The position numbers were made by a program, and so were the translations under genes. DNA of 64,000 nt from DCFW01 sp963790715 (GTDB lineage: Bacteria > Bacteroidota > Bacteroidia > Bacteroidales > Bacteroidaceae): the NCBI GenBank assembly GCA_963790715.1, contig CAWBPN010000018.1, forward strand, positions 868,001 through 932,000, read 5' to 3'. Below the pieces are notes generated by a model, which ran no database searches, was not told the origin of the DNA, and saw only the letters and a program-made list of their open reading frames with translations. This document shows, piece after piece, positions 19,907 through 27,445 of this stretch. Position 1 is the first letter of the stretch; each line of letters begins with the position of its first letter.

Positions 19907-21082
19907 TTACTTTTTAACCTGTGTATTTTTAGTGTCATCATCATTAAAAGATTTAAATAAAGAATTCATAGTTTTTAAGATCTTCTCAATATCTTCTTCT
20001 TCATATAAATCCGGCATAATCTTTTTTACAAATCCGATAAAAGTAGATTGATCATCATTTTGTTGGTCTAAGACAATTATTCGTTTATCATCTAAAGCTT
20101 TTAATTTTTCAATCTCAGAATCATTATCAATTTCTTTACTGTAATTCGCAATTATAATGGTAAATGATGGGATGGATAAAGCTTGATAAATAATATCATT
20201 TATATGTTCGTCATAAAATGAATAACCGATGCAGAATAATACAGACTGCGGTTGATTTATTGCTTGAGAAAATTGTCTAAATAATTCGGAATAAGGTAGA
20301 TCTAATGTGAATGTTTTTTTCCTTACACATGGATATATCATCAATTGTTGATCTTTTTTAAGTTCAAAATCATCATCTAAGGCGATCTCTTTTATACCAT
20401 AGGTATTAGATGGTGAACGTTCTGTAGAAACCCACAATAAAGAACCGTGTAGTTTGAAATAGCGTATTACTTTTTCTGCTCTATATACTTTGCCAGAAAC
20501 ACTTTGCCCAGGATAGTATACATCATAATCGTACACTTCCGGACGAAAACAACGATTATGTACTCCCATAAATCCATTTATATAGTGGACGCCTAAATTA
20601 TCTAGAGCATAATCAAAGGCCATATCATAATTGGTAGTAAATAGATTTGCTCTTTTTAAATTATTGGGACGTTGTAATAATTTTTTGATAAAGGCTTCAT
20701 GATAATAATAACGATTATTTTTAAGTTTATTATCTGAAGCATAAGATTTTTCTATTTCTGTTTTATTTGTGTCGCAATTATCAAACAACCATTTTTGCAT
20801 TTTATCTATAGACTTATTAATATTACCAACACTTTCACCTTTTTTTTCTTTAATATATTTATCAGCTTGCAAACAATTGAATAGATCTTCGTATGAAGGA
20901 TTGGCTTTATCTTTAAAATATTTATTAATTTCTTTGATGCATTGTTCTTTTAAACCAAAAGGAATGTTTCTAATTATAGGAGAACCTAAATGGAAACTTG
21001 TTCCAGCTCCTGCTAATACACTAACATTTTCTAATTCAAGATATTTTTTTATCTTTGTTTTTAAAATTTCGAGGTCTTCCAT
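19907..21082 (-). CDS. SIR2-domain NADase-like defence protein
   Basis: 391 residues. SIR2 signatures: VLAGAGTSFHLGSP (residues 22-35), FTTNYDMAFDYAL (about 148-160) and YFKLHGSLLWVS (His in KLHGS, about 211). The C-terminal ~70 residues are acidic/helical. In the Sir2-HerA family of anti-phage systems the SIR2 half degrades NAD+ after infection and assembles with a HerA ATPase. Here it lies 8 bases after hsdS and 5 bases before the decayed herA, in the same operon direction as the restriction genes. The SIR2 frame is intact with key residues present, although its partner is broken. It could be inert, or act with a HerA encoded elsewhere. Confidence 0.88.
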   Translation of the reverse strand: MEDLEILKTKIKKYLELENVSVLAGAGTSFHLGSPIIRNIPFGLKEQCIKEINKYFKDKANPSYEDLFNCLQADKYIKEKKGESVGNINKSIDKMQKWLFDNCDTNKTEIEKSYASDNKLKNNRYYYHEAFIKKLLQRPNNLKRANLFTTNYDMAFDYALDNLGVHYINGFMGVHNRCFRPEVYDYDVYYPGQSVSGKVYRAEKVIRYFKLHGSLLWVSTERSPSNTYGIKEIALDDDFELKKDQQLMIYPCVRKKTFTLDLPYSELFRQFSQAINQPQSVLFCIGYSFYDEHINDIIYQALSIPSFTIIIANYSKEIDNDSEIEKLKALDDKRIIVLDQQNDDQSTFIGFVKKIMPDLYEEEDIEKILKTMNSLFKSFNDDDTKNTQVKK

Positions 21083-21090
21083 AATATATA

Positions 21091-22314
21091 TTATATATTT
21101 AAATTTTCGTTCATAAGTTGGGGGAGCAAAATTTCTCTAAGCATGATAAATTTTTCATTCTCTAACCCGTTTGCAAAAATATTATCAAAAATATTCTTTG
21201 TAATTTTATTAAACGGAATTAAGTCTTCTTTGGATGGAATTGCAATTGGTTCTTTTTCTAAAAGACTTGATATATCTAAATTTTTTATTCCTGTAGTTCC
21301 ATTTTCGTAATTAAACATGGTTTTTCTATCATATAAATATTGCCAATAAAAATAAGTAAAAGTAGCATATTCTTCTATTGGTTTAATGGCACGACAAAAA
21401 TTAGTACAAATAATCCCCTTATCAAGTCTGTTTAATAGATACTTTGTTATTAAACATGCACGACCTGTTGATTGCGTGGGACTTCCTCCTGAAATTTCAA
21501 CTACAATATCATTAGTCTCTAATTTTTTATTTTGAAAATTCTTTGGTAGAATAAATCTAATAGGCATTTTTCCTTTATTACCAGCTTTTATTTCTGATAT
21601 ATCAGTACCTCTAATGCAATAAACTTCTTGAATGTAATTGCCATTTAAATGTTCTTTGCCCCAATCACCACTTAATGTTTTATGTATAATATCATTGAAA
21701 AAGCCTTTTCCCCATTCTTTTTTTCGTCCATCAATAAACCATTCTTTAAATATTGCCTGTGCTTGTGCTTCGAGGTTTGCATTTATACGATTATTATGTT
21801 CTATTTTATCATCTAAACAGCTTAATATTGCAGCTATACGACGTTGTTCATGGATATCAGGTACCATAATTGGTATTTCTTTTAATAATGTCGTATTTAT
21901 TGATGGCATAGTTGCACCAACAGCAATATTACGTATGTAAAGTTTTAAATTTTCAAGACAAAAATAGTAGTATAAATATAATGGTAGTATGCAAATATTT
22001 GGCCTAATTCTTAAACAACGACCAGAAAATAACCAACCTTCTTCTTCTTTACTTACGTAAGAACACCTGTCAACTGCCCCTACTCGACTAAACACTATAT
22101 CTCCTTGGCAAAGTATAAATTTTGAAAGTCTTATTTTGTCTTCATCATTGATTAACGGAAGATTTTGGGCCGTGAATTTTCTATATCCTAAATGTTCTAC
22201 TGTTACAATTGGAGAACCTTTACTTACATAATCTTTACTATGCAATAGGCTTCCAAATGGACCTGTTTGCACATTTGCAATGTCTCCTAATCTTACTTTC
22301 TTCCATTCACTCAT
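21091..22314 (-). CDS. hsdS: Type I restriction enzyme specificity subunit
   Basis: About 407 residues with two target-recognition domains. TRD1 begins WKKVRLGDIANVQTGPFGSL. A central conserved helix contains EQRRIAAILSCLDDKI, followed by LEAQAQAIFKEWF. TRD2 runs to a second helical region near LREILLPQLMNENL. I chose the ATG at 22314 over an upstream TTG at 22320, because the ATG falls 2 bases after the dinD stop (TGATTATG) and gives the normal start MSEWKKVRLG. HsdS binds the bipartite DNA target and holds the two HsdM subunits. Only one hsdS is present and no recombinase gene is nearby, so specificity switching by inversion is not indicated. Confidence 0.93.
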   Translation of the reverse strand: MSEWKKVRLGDIANVQTGPFGSLLHSKDYVSKGSPIVTVEHLGYRKFTAQNLPLINDEDKIRLSKFILCQGDIVFSRVGAVDRCSYVSKEEEGWLFSGRCLRIRPNICILPLYLYYYFCLENLKLYIRNIAVGATMPSINTTLLKEIPIMVPDIHEQRRIAAILSCLDDKIEHNNRINANLEAQAQAIFKEWFIDGRKKEWGKGFFNDIIHKTLSGDWGKEHLNGNYIQEVYCIRGTDISEIKAGNKGKMPIRFILPKNFQNKKLETNDIVVEISGGSPTQSTGRACLITKYLLNRLDKGIICTNFCRAIKPIEEYATFTYFYWQYLYDRKTMFNYENGTTGIKNLDISSLLEKEPIAIPSKEDLIPFNKITKNIFDNIFANGLENEKFIMLREILLPQLMNENLNI

Positions 22315-22316
22315 AA

Positions 22317-23183
22317 TCAACTATTTTTAGGAAGTTTGGGAGAATTCTTTTCAATTTTCTTCTCATCACTTACAACGTGTCGTTCCAATTTTTTAATATC
22401 TTCAGAAGCAGGAAGTTCTTCAGGCTTTATACCTCTTTCACCAAGCATGTCACGTACACTTTTATTGTTTTGCACATGTTCTTTTGTAATACGAAATTCG
22501 CCCTTTAAATCATTTGCTTCAACATTATAATTGGTCATTTCCGTTGCAAGATTTTTAGCTGCTATTGTCAGGGTTGGTAGAAAATCAGCTAAGGCTCTTG
22601 TGGATTTAATGCCAAAACGATGCTTCATGTCTTCAGTTGTGTGTCCGCCAAATAATGCTGTGTCACCTTTTGAACGAATACGGCCGAATCCTTTATCGTC
22701 AACTCCACGCTCATAAATGTTTTGCGATAATTGTTTTTCAGAGGCTTTTAACCTATCACGTGTCTCCATACGAGACAATAGATTTAATCGCTCTTCAATC
22801 AATTCTGCTTTGCGGGTTTGAACGGCAAAGTAACTTTGGGCAAATGCTATTTCTTCCTTCTTAGGATCTCCATTTTGCGCAATAATATAACAGGCATAAC
22901 GGGTAAGCATAAAATCGGTGATTTCACGTTGCCCGCCCTTGCCTAATCCGATCATTTTCGTGACCTCACGAAAATGATCATCAACGTTGATTCCCTGTGA
23001 CTTACATGATTCTATGGCACGCCGTATGGCAACTACAAAATTTTCCCATCGGGCATAACCTAAAATGAATTGTAAATCTCTTGCAAACCATACTTCAATT
23101 TGTTCATTGCCGTCTTCGCTCTTGATATATTGAGTTATGCCATCAAATGTGGTTTTATATTGATTGATTCGTTGTATATCCAT
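22317..23183 (-). CDS. dinD: DNA-damage-inducible protein D (DinD)-like protein
   Basis: 288 residues. The N-terminus (about 10-130) is a Bro-N/KilA-type fold with IEVWFARDLQFILGYARWEN and FMLTRYACYIIAQNGDP. The C-terminal part has the DinD-typical SKGDTALFGGHTTEDMKHRFG followed by GVDD/REL-like helices. E. coli DinD is an SOS-induced protein that inhibits RecA strand exchange. Homologs are frequent inside type I restriction operons. Here it sits 3 bases after hsdM and 2 bases before hsdS, so it is an integral part of the operon. Its exact role in restriction is unknown. Confidence 0.88.
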   Translation of the reverse strand: MDIQRINQYKTTFDGITQYIKSEDGNEQIEVWFARDLQFILGYARWENFVVAIRRAIESCKSQGINVDDHFREVTKMIGLGKGGQREITDFMLTRYACYIIAQNGDPKKEEIAFAQSYFAVQTRKAELIEERLNLLSRMETRDRLKASEKQLSQNIYERGVDDKGFGRIRSKGDTALFGGHTTEDMKHRFGIKSTRALADFLPTLTIAAKNLATEMTNYNVEANDLKGEFRITKEHVQNNKSVRDMLGERGIKPEELPASEDIKKLERHVVSDEKKIEKNSPKLPKNS

Positions 23184-23186
23184 CTA

Positions 23187-24692
23187 TCATTTTATTTTAA
23201 ATCCGATGCTTCCTAATTGTTTTCTTATCTCATCTTCCATTTTATGTGATTCGGCAAATAATTCGGACAACTCGTTTGTCAATCGTTCCATCTTTTCTTG
23301 AAACGGTTCTCCGTCATCCTCCTGTTCGGCAATGCCAACATAACGCCCCGGAGTGAGAATATTATCTTGTTTGGCTATATCTTCTATTGAAGCCGTTGCA
23401 CAAAAGCCTTTTTCCGCGTTTAACGTACCTGCTCTGAATATGTCTACCGTTGATGCAATACGTTGTATATCTTCATCTGATAATTCACGAAGTTTACGAG
23501 TCACCATGGTTCCCATCTCTCGGGCATCGATGAATAATGTTTTTCCTTTCTGACTTTTGTTTTTGCTAAAGAACCAAAGAGAAACAGGAATTTGTGTGGT
23601 ATAAAACAACTGCGAAGGCATGGCAATAATACATTCCACTAAATCGTCTTCTATAATTTTGCGACGTATTTCTCCTTCGCCACCTGTTTGACTTGATAGT
23701 GAACCGTTGGCAAGAACTACACCTGCTCTTCCTGTAGGAGCAAGATGATGAATGATATGCTGAATCCATGCAAAGTTGGCATTGCCGTTAGGTGGTATAC
23801 CATACTTCCAACGAACATCGTCAGCCAACTTATCAGCTCCCCAGTCACTTAAATTAAACGGAGGATTTGCCATAACAAAATCTGCTTTCAGTGTAGGATG
23901 ACAATCATCGAAAAAAGTATCGGCACTAAATTTACCTAAATCCGGTTCAATACCTCGTATGGCAAGGTTCATTTGTGCCAACTTCCATGTTGTAGAATTG
24001 GAGTCTTGACCGTAAACGGATATTTCTTTTATATTATGTGCATGTTTCTCAATGAATTTTGCGGATTGCACAAACATACCACCGCTGCCGCAGCATGGAT
24101 CATATACACGCCCTTTATAGGGTTGCAACACTTCCACTAAAGTACGGACTATACATGACGGAGTGTAAAATGACCCGGCACGTTTTCCTTCAGCCTCGGC
24201 AAATTTTGATAAGCAATATTCATAAGCTCGTCCTAAAAGATCTTTCGTACTGCCTTGTTCATGCATTTTGATGTTGGTAAACAAATCAACCACATCACCC
24301 AATATACGTTTATCCAATTCAGGACGTGAGAAGTTTTTTGGAAGAATATCTTTTAATCGTTTATTTTCCTTTTCGATTGCACGCATGGCATTGTCGATGG
24401 CATTACCGATTTCCGGAGTATGCGCCTGAGCGGCGATAGTTTCCCATCGAGCTTCTACCGGAACATAAAATATATTTTTATACAGATATTCGTCTTTGTC
24501 TTCCTCAAAACCTTCTCCTTCATCAACAAGTTCTTGGTGCCTTGCTTCAAATTTATCGGAGATATATTTTAAAAAGATAAGTCCTAATACTACAGATTTA
24601 TATTCCGAAGGGTCAATATTTCCACGCATCTTATCTGCCGCTTTCCAAATTTCTTTTTCAAAACCGATATCTGCGCTATTTCTTTTTGACAT
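23187..24692 (-). CDS. hsdM: Type I restriction-modification methyltransferase subunit
   Basis: 501 residues. The N-terminal HsdM helical domain (WKAADKMRGNIDPSEYKSVV) is followed by the N6-adenine methyltransferase core. Motif FYTPSCIVRTLVEVLQP precedes SAM-binding DPCCGSGGMFVQS (about 200) and catalytic NPPFNLSDWG (about 277). It methylates adenine in the HsdS-defined site. It is the first gene of the operon hsdM-dinD-hsdS-SIR2-(herA)-hsdR, with a promoter match 36 bases upstream of the ATG. Confidence 0.97.
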   Translation of the reverse strand: MSKRNSADIGFEKEIWKAADKMRGNIDPSEYKSVVLGLIFLKYISDKFEARHQELVDEGEGFEEDKDEYLYKNIFYVPVEARWETIAAQAHTPEIGNAIDNAMRAIEKENKRLKDILPKNFSRPELDKRILGDVVDLFTNIKMHEQGSTKDLLGRAYEYCLSKFAEAEGKRAGSFYTPSCIVRTLVEVLQPYKGRVYDPCCGSGGMFVQSAKFIEKHAHNIKEISVYGQDSNSTTWKLAQMNLAIRGIEPDLGKFSADTFFDDCHPTLKADFVMANPPFNLSDWGADKLADDVRWKYGIPPNGNANFAWIQHIIHHLAPTGRAGVVLANGSLSSQTGGEGEIRRKIIEDDLVECIIAMPSQLFYTTQIPVSLWFFSKNKSQKGKTLFIDAREMGTMVTRKLRELSDEDIQRIASTVDIFRAGTLNAEKGFCATASIEDIAKQDNILTPGRYVGIAEQEDDGEPFQEKMERLTNELSELFAESHKMEDEIRKQLGSIGFKIK

Positions 24693-24727
24693 AGCTATTT
24701 AATTTCTTGTTATCAATTATATTTATA

Positions 24728-24735
24728 CAAATGTA
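24728..24735 (-). promoter_or_regulatory. -7 promoter element of the hsd operon
   Basis: TACATTTG on the minus strand matches TAnnTTTG and would give a leader of about 30 bases before the hsdM ATG. Flanking sequence is AT-rich. Confidence 0.6.
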
Positions 24736-24828
24736 TAAAATGTATTTTAGAAAAAGAAAATAATATTAGTTTAAGTTAGTTTGATAATATTGTTTCTATC
24801 AATGTATTTACCTAAAATATTTCGCCTT

Positions 24829-24942
24829 TCATTTAATTGACTCTATTCTTTTTATTATCAACTCTTTATATTGATACAGCATTTCTTCAGGCATAACTAA
24901 TGCAATGGAAAGCATGTAGTATGCAGGAACTAATTTATAAAG
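24829..24942 (-). pseudogene. Possible HipA C-terminal remnant
   Basis: Directly downstream of the HipB-like gene the minus strand reads YKLVPAYYMLSIALVMPEEM, continuing LYQYKELIIKRIESIK and a stop. The tail resembles the end of HipA-type kinases (PEEM..YKELI..RI). A short ATG frame overlapping the regulator stop (MNFFSLYSQLK) ends at TGA. If the identification is right, nearly all of hipA has been deleted. The similarity is short and I am not sure of it. Confidence 0.3.
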
Positions 24943-24974
24943 TCATTTCAACTGACTGTATAAAGAAAAAAAAT

Positions 24975-25193
24975 TCATACTTTATCTGTTTTATTAATAG
25001 GTACTGCCCCAACTTCTGAGTCAAATAGATTAAGCACTTGATTAACTTTATCCAGTCTAAGAGTTTGTTTGCCTTGCTCCAGTTCACGTACAAAACGAAG
25101 TCCCACTCCTGACTTTTCAGAAAGGTCGACTTGCGTAAGATGATATTGCTTCCGCATTTCTTTTACAAACTTTGATAATGATTTATCTTCCAT
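24975..25193 (-). CDS. HipB-like XRE-family helix-turn-helix regulator
   Basis: 72 residues from the ATG at 25193 (MEDKSLSKF). The frame extends upstream only to a TTG inside an operator, which I reject. The HTH reads KQYHLTQVDLSEKSGVGLRF then VRELEQGKQTLRLDKVNQVL, the y4mF/HipB antitoxin type that normally precedes a HipA-like kinase and autorepresses. No intact hipA follows. Three TACCC-N4-GGGTA-like operators and a promoter match lie directly upstream (separate entries). Confidence 0.85.
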   Translation of the reverse strand: MEDKSLSKFVKEMRKQYHLTQVDLSEKSGVGLRFVRELEQGKQTLRLDKVNQVLNLFDSEVGAVPINKTDKV

Positions 25194-25197
25194 ATTA

Positions 25198-25292
25198 TAC
25201 CCCTTTGGGTACAAAAATACAAAATATATTATAAAATATACTCAATCGGGTATAAAACATATATTCTACATACTATTATACCCGTTAGGTGA
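25198..25292. promoter_or_regulatory. Three evenly spaced operator sites of the HipB-like regulator
   Basis: TACCC-CTTT-GGGTA at 25198-25211 (perfect), TACTC-AATC-GGGTA at 25239-25252 (one mismatch) and TACCC-GTTA-GGTGA at 25279-25292 (two mismatches). Centres are 41 and 40 bases apart, close to four helical turns, which would place dimers on one DNA face. The first overlaps the expected transcription start. This arrangement fits cooperative autorepression. Confidence 0.7.
25212..25219 (-). promoter_or_regulatory. -7 promoter element of the HipB-like gene
   Basis: TATTTTTG on the minus strand abuts operator 1. Transcription would start inside that operator, about 12 bases before the ATG at 25193. 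Confidence 0.5.
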
Positions 25293-25377
25293 TAATTAAG
25301 CAACAATTTAAATAATAAATAACATATTATTTAAACTATTTCTAGATAATAAAGATGAACATACAAACAAAATAATA

Positions 25378-25385
25378 TATATTTG
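25378..25385 (+). promoter_or_regulatory. -7 promoter element of the FBP aldolase gene
   Basis: TATATTTG matches TAnnTTTG and implies a leader of about 105-110 bases. The leader contains a short hairpin GCCGT (25432-25436)/ACGGC (25442-25446). The remainder of the gap 25293-25499 holds no other recognisable feature. Confidence 0.5.
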
Positions 25386-25499
25386 CATGAGAAAATAAAC
25401 CGATAAAGATTCCTCCTCCTTTAACTATAATGCCGTTGAATACGGCAACGGATAAAGTCGCTGGGAACAAATTAGAATAACTTTTAAATTTATAAGATC

Positions 25500-26567
25500 A
25501 TGTTACAAACAAAGCAAATTCAGGAAGTATTGGGAGCAGATTCAAAATTACTTGAATTCTCAACTCCGAAAATCAGTAAAAATATGATAACCGTCCCCAA
25601 CAAGGATGTAGTTGATAACACTTTTATTTCTTCAGATAGGAACAATCGTGTACTTGGAAATTTAAGTTGGTTGTACAACAACGGTCACTTGGCCGGCACA
25701 GGATATATTTCAATTCTTCCTGTAGACCAAGGAGTGGAACATTCAGCGGGAGCTTCATTTGCAAAAAATCCAATGTATTTCGACGCTGAAAACATTGTAA
25801 AACTTGCCATGGCGGCAGGATGCAACGGAGTGGCTTCTACATTGGGTGTTCTCGGCATCGTTTCACGCAAATATGCTCATAAAATACCGTTTATCGTAAA
25901 GCTCAACCATAACGAATTACTAACTTACCCAAACACTTTCGACCAAATATTATTTGCATCGGTAGACCAGGCTTATGATATGGGCGCAGCAGGCGTAGGC
26001 GCAACAATTTATTTCGGTTCACCAGAATCTGACAGGCAAATAGTTGAAATCAGCAAAATTTTCGCTTATGCACACCAGAAAGGATTATTTACTATTCTTT
26101 GGTGTTACTTGAGAAACAGTAATTTCAAGAAAGACAAGGATTATCATTCTTCGGCCGACCTAACGGGTCAGGCAAATCATCTTGGTGTAACCATCGAAGC
26201 TGATATTATCAAACAGAAACTTCCGGAGAATAACGGCGGATACAAAGCATTGAACAGTGGCGGAGAAAAATTCGGTAAATATGACGAACGGATATATACC
26301 GAACTATGCTCTGACAACCCTATAGACTTGGCGCGTTATCAACTGATGAACAACTACGCCGGACGTATACCTTTGATCAATTCCGGTGGCGCATCTGGCA
26401 GCAATGACATTCATGACGCAGTATTCACAGCACTGGTCAATAAACGTGCCGGTGGAAGCGGGCTGATTCTTGGAAGAAAGGCTTTTCAGAAACCGTTTGA
26501 AGGTGGAGTGGAAATCATCGAAGCGGTACAATCCGTCTATCTTGATAAAAATATCACGGTTGCATAA
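25500..26567 (+). CDS. fbaB: Class I fructose-bisphosphate aldolase (FbaB/DhnA type)
   Basis: 355 residues. Family signatures: ISILPVDQGVEHSAGASFA (about 76-94), GCNGVASTLGVLG, FIVKLNHNELLTYP and ITTGG-type phosphate loop LINSGGASGSNDIHDAV (about 295-311). The Schiff-base lysine is probably in IEADIIKQKLP (about 235). It cleaves fructose-1,6-bisphosphate to dihydroxyacetone phosphate and glyceraldehyde-3-phosphate in the cytoplasm. It is a single-gene unit with its own promoter and a terminator hairpin 26 bases after the stop. Convergent with gpmA, another glycolytic gene. Confidence 0.95.
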   Translation: MLQTKQIQEVLGADSKLLEFSTPKISKNMITVPNKDVVDNTFISSDRNNRVLGNLSWLYNNGHLAGTGYISILPVDQGVEHSAGASFAKNPMYFDAENIVKLAMAAGCNGVASTLGVLGIVSRKYAHKIPFIVKLNHNELLTYPNTFDQILFASVDQAYDMGAAGVGATIYFGSPESDRQIVEISKIFAYAHQKGLFTILWCYLRNSNFKKDKDYHSSADLTGQANHLGVTIEADIIKQKLPENNGGYKALNSGGEKFGKYDERIYTELCSDNPIDLARYQLMNNYAGRIPLINSGGASGSNDIHDAVFTALVNKRAGGSGLILGRKAFQKPFEGGVEIIEAVQSVYLDKNITVA

Positions 26568-26592
26568 ATTAAAGAATAAGTAACAATAAAAA

Positions 26593-26626
26593 ATGGAGGC
26601 TATATCCAAGATGGTATAGTCTCCAT
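26593..26626. terminator. Bidirectional intrinsic terminator between aldolase and gpmA
   Basis: 12-bp stem ATGGAGGCTATA / TATAGTCTCCAT with one G-T pair and a 10-base loop (26605-26614). On the minus strand it is followed by TTTTTTATTG, a good U-tract for gpmA transcripts. On the + strand the tail is TTTATAATATA, weaker. Confidence 0.85.
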
Positions 26627-26657
26627 TTATAATATATATTTTGTATCCGAAAGAATT

Positions 26658-27407
26658 TTATTTTTTTGCGCTTCCTTGTTTTGCAACAGCTTCCATCAGT
26701 TTACGTATCTCTTCAGGGTTACCCAAGAAATAGTCTTTGGTTAAACTTAAATCATCGTCAAACTCGAATACGTACGGTACTGCAGTAGGTAAGTTGAGGC
26801 TTGAGATGTTTTCATCTGAAATGTTTTTCAGGTGTTTTACTATTCCACGTAAACTGTTTCCATGAGCGACAACAAGTATATTGTCAACCGTTTTTAAATT
26901 GGGGAAAATTACGCATTCCCAATAAGGCATTGTTCTTTCTATCGTTTCTTTCAATGACTCAGTTCTCGGAAGTTCAAATGAAGGAACAGACGCATATCGT
27001 GGGTCGAGTTTGGGATTTCTCTCATCGTCTTCACCAAGTGGAGCCGGAGCGACATCATAACTTCTTCTCCAGATATGCACTTGTTCATCGCCGTATTTTG
27101 CTGCGGTCTCACTCTTATTAAGTCCCTGCAAATTCCCGTAATGTTTCTCGTTGAGTCTCCAACTCTTTTCAACGGGAATCCAATCCTCATCCATCTTGTC
27201 GAGCACGCAATTGAGGGTCTTAACAGCTCTCTTCAAAAATGAAGTATATGCCTTTTGGAAAGCAAAACCTTTTGAACGCATAAGTTCGCCTGCCTTGTTT
27301 GCCTCGGCAATGCCTTTATCACTTAAATCAACATTGGTCCAGCCGGTGAAACGATTCTCTTTGTTCCACTCACTTTCGCCATGACGTAACAAAACTATTC
27401 TTTTCAT
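26658..27407 (-). CDS. gpmA: 2,3-bisphosphoglycerate-dependent phosphoglycerate mutase
   Basis: 249 residues, full length. LLRHGESEWNKENRFTGW carries the phospho-accepting His9. Later motifs are LNEKHYGNLQGLNKSETA, the substrate-loop segment RRSYDVAPAPL and VVAHGNSLRGIVKHL (second catalytic His, about 182). It interconverts 3- and 2-phosphoglycerate in glycolysis. It starts 38 bases after the cysS stop on the same strand with no promoter match in the gap, so it is probably co-transcribed with cysS and ends at the terminator shared with the aldolase gene. Confidence 0.97.
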   Translation of the reverse strand: MKRIVLLRHGESEWNKENRFTGWTNVDLSDKGIAEANKAGELMRSKGFAFQKAYTSFLKRAVKTLNCVLDKMDEDWIPVEKSWRLNEKHYGNLQGLNKSETAAKYGDEQVHIWRRSYDVAPAPLGEDDERNPKLDPRYASVPSFELPRTESLKETIERTMPYWECVIFPNLKTVDNILVVAHGNSLRGIVKHLKNISDENISSLNLPTAVPYVFEFDDDLSLTKDYFLGNPEEIRKLMEAVAKQGSAKK

Positions 27408-27445
27408 AATTGCTGTTTTTTAAATTGCACTATTGTGATATAGAA

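Noticed and set aside
21091..22314. Invertible hsdS specificity locus
   Set aside because: Only one hsdS, no second partial copy, no inverted repeats noticed around it, and no recombinase gene in the island.
9913..25292. Active integrative element with integrase and att sites
   Set aside because: No integrase, relaxase or tRNA-adjacent direct repeats were found; only VapE and remnants suggest past mobility.
25386..25499. Riboswitch in the aldolase leader
   Set aside because: Only one small 5-bp hairpin is visible and no known riboswitch core could be recognised.
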